Both the position numbers and the translations under genes were made by a program. The notes beneath the pieces were generated by a model. That model was not told the DNA's origin. It was given only the letters and a program-made list of their open reading frames with translations, and searched no databases. A stretch of 64,000 nucleotides of DNA from VRUE01 sp963727465 (GTDB lineage: Bacteria; Actinomycetota; Thermoleophilia; Solirubrobacterales; 70-9): positions 186,001-250,000 of the forward strand of contig CAVSGL010000012.1 in assembly GCA_963727465.1 (NCBI GenBank). The letters are read 5' to 3'. Shown here piece after piece: positions 63,772-64,000 of the stretch (positions are counted from its first letter, which is position 1; each line of letters starts with the position of its first letter).

Positions 63772-64000
63772 GGACGGCACGTTCCTCGAGAGCTTCGACG
63801 GGGCCGAGCGCGCGATCCTCGGCTCGCTCTCCTTCGCCGTCTGCGTCGGCCGCTTCTACGAGGACCTGGCGCAGCGGCTGCTGCGCGGCGCCGGCGAGGG
63901 CTTCGAGCTCGCCGGCGTGCCCGCGACCTCGGTCCGCCACGCCTCGGTCCCGGGCGCCTACGAGCTCCCCTTCGCCGCCAAGCTGCACGCCGAGAGCGGC
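63764..64000 (+). CDS. ribH: 6,7-dimethyl-8-ribityllumazine synthase, 5' part (cut by window end)
   Basis: The first 79 residues are present, from GTG 63764 to the window end. Pattern: FAVCVGRFYEDLAQRLLRGA, then VRHASVPGAYELPFAAKLHAES, which is the RibH core (VxRFN..., VPGAFELP). The usual VSRFN is VGRFY here, so Asn is replaced by Tyr at the substrate loop. Condenses the RibBA and RibD products. Completes ribD-ribE-ribBA-ribH. Confidence 0.85.
   Translation, partial: MAEDGTFLESFDGAERAILGSLSFAVCVGRFYEDLAQRLLRGAGEGFELAGVPATSVRHASVPGAYELPFAAKLHAESG

Overview
The window is a high-GC (about 70% by eye), gene-dense stretch of what looks like an actinobacterial chromosome. GTG and TTG starts are frequent, stop/start overlaps of four bases are routine, and many genes seem to be transcribed without a 5' leader (a TANNNT -10 box 6-8 bases before the start codon). 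The gene order, with murD-ftsW-murG-murC-murB-ftsQ-ftsZ running into a glycine-cleavage operon, then scpAB-rluB-aroH-hisC-aroG-tyrA-aroA-cmk-der-metK and priA-def-fmt-rsmB-rpe, suggests a deep-branching actinobacterium of the Thermoleophilia/Solirubrobacterales type. This placement is inference from gene content and style; no rRNA gene is present.

Layout. 1-1.7 kb: end of an MFS transporter, a membrane-anchored unknown and an XRE regulator. 1.8-4.5 kb: uvrB and a VapBC module. 4.5-9.1 kb: a two-component system divergent from an MMPL exporter. 9.1-13 kb: a SnoaL-like protein, a class III aminotransferase with an unknown partner, a CnoX-like thioredoxin and two tiny membrane proteins. 13-20.8 kb: cell-wall and division operon. 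21-25.3 kb: gcvT-gcvH-gcvPA-gcvPB. 25.4-35.4 kb: accessory zone with a lone AAA-type ATPase, a decayed small gene, the Ku/LigD-polymerase end-joining pair, a FetAB-like ABC transporter, a one-polypeptide type IIL restriction-modification enzyme and an MFS exporter. 35.5-48.5 kb: trpS, scpAB, rluB, the aromatic amino acid cluster (interrupted by a MntA-HepT toxin-antitoxin pair), cmk, der, metK. 48.6-56.3 kb: a PH-domain protein, priA (frameshifted), two small membrane proteins, def-fmt-rsmB, a zinc-ribbon protein, rpe and a K+ channel. 56.3-60.5 kb: a K+/H+ antiporter, a flippase and a glycosyltransferase on the minus strand. 60.6-64 kb: ribD-ribE-ribBA-ribH, cut by the window end.

The most unusual layer is not a gene. 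The window carries many long-armed, often nested inverted repeats. Two of them, one inside the 5' end of murC and one overlapping the 3' end of rluB, are recognisably copies of the same palindromic element of about 55 bp. Others sit in frame inside murD and ribD and lengthen those proteins. Others lie between operons, with the right arm reaching into the promoter region of the next leaderless gene (gcvT, trpS). This looks like a family of palindromic elements that can enter coding sequence without breaking it. Other points: a MntA-like antitoxin with an added N-terminal HTH, an FtsQ with no visible POTRA domain, a K+ channel with an atypical selectivity filter, and apparent single-base indels in der and priA that may be sequencing errors.
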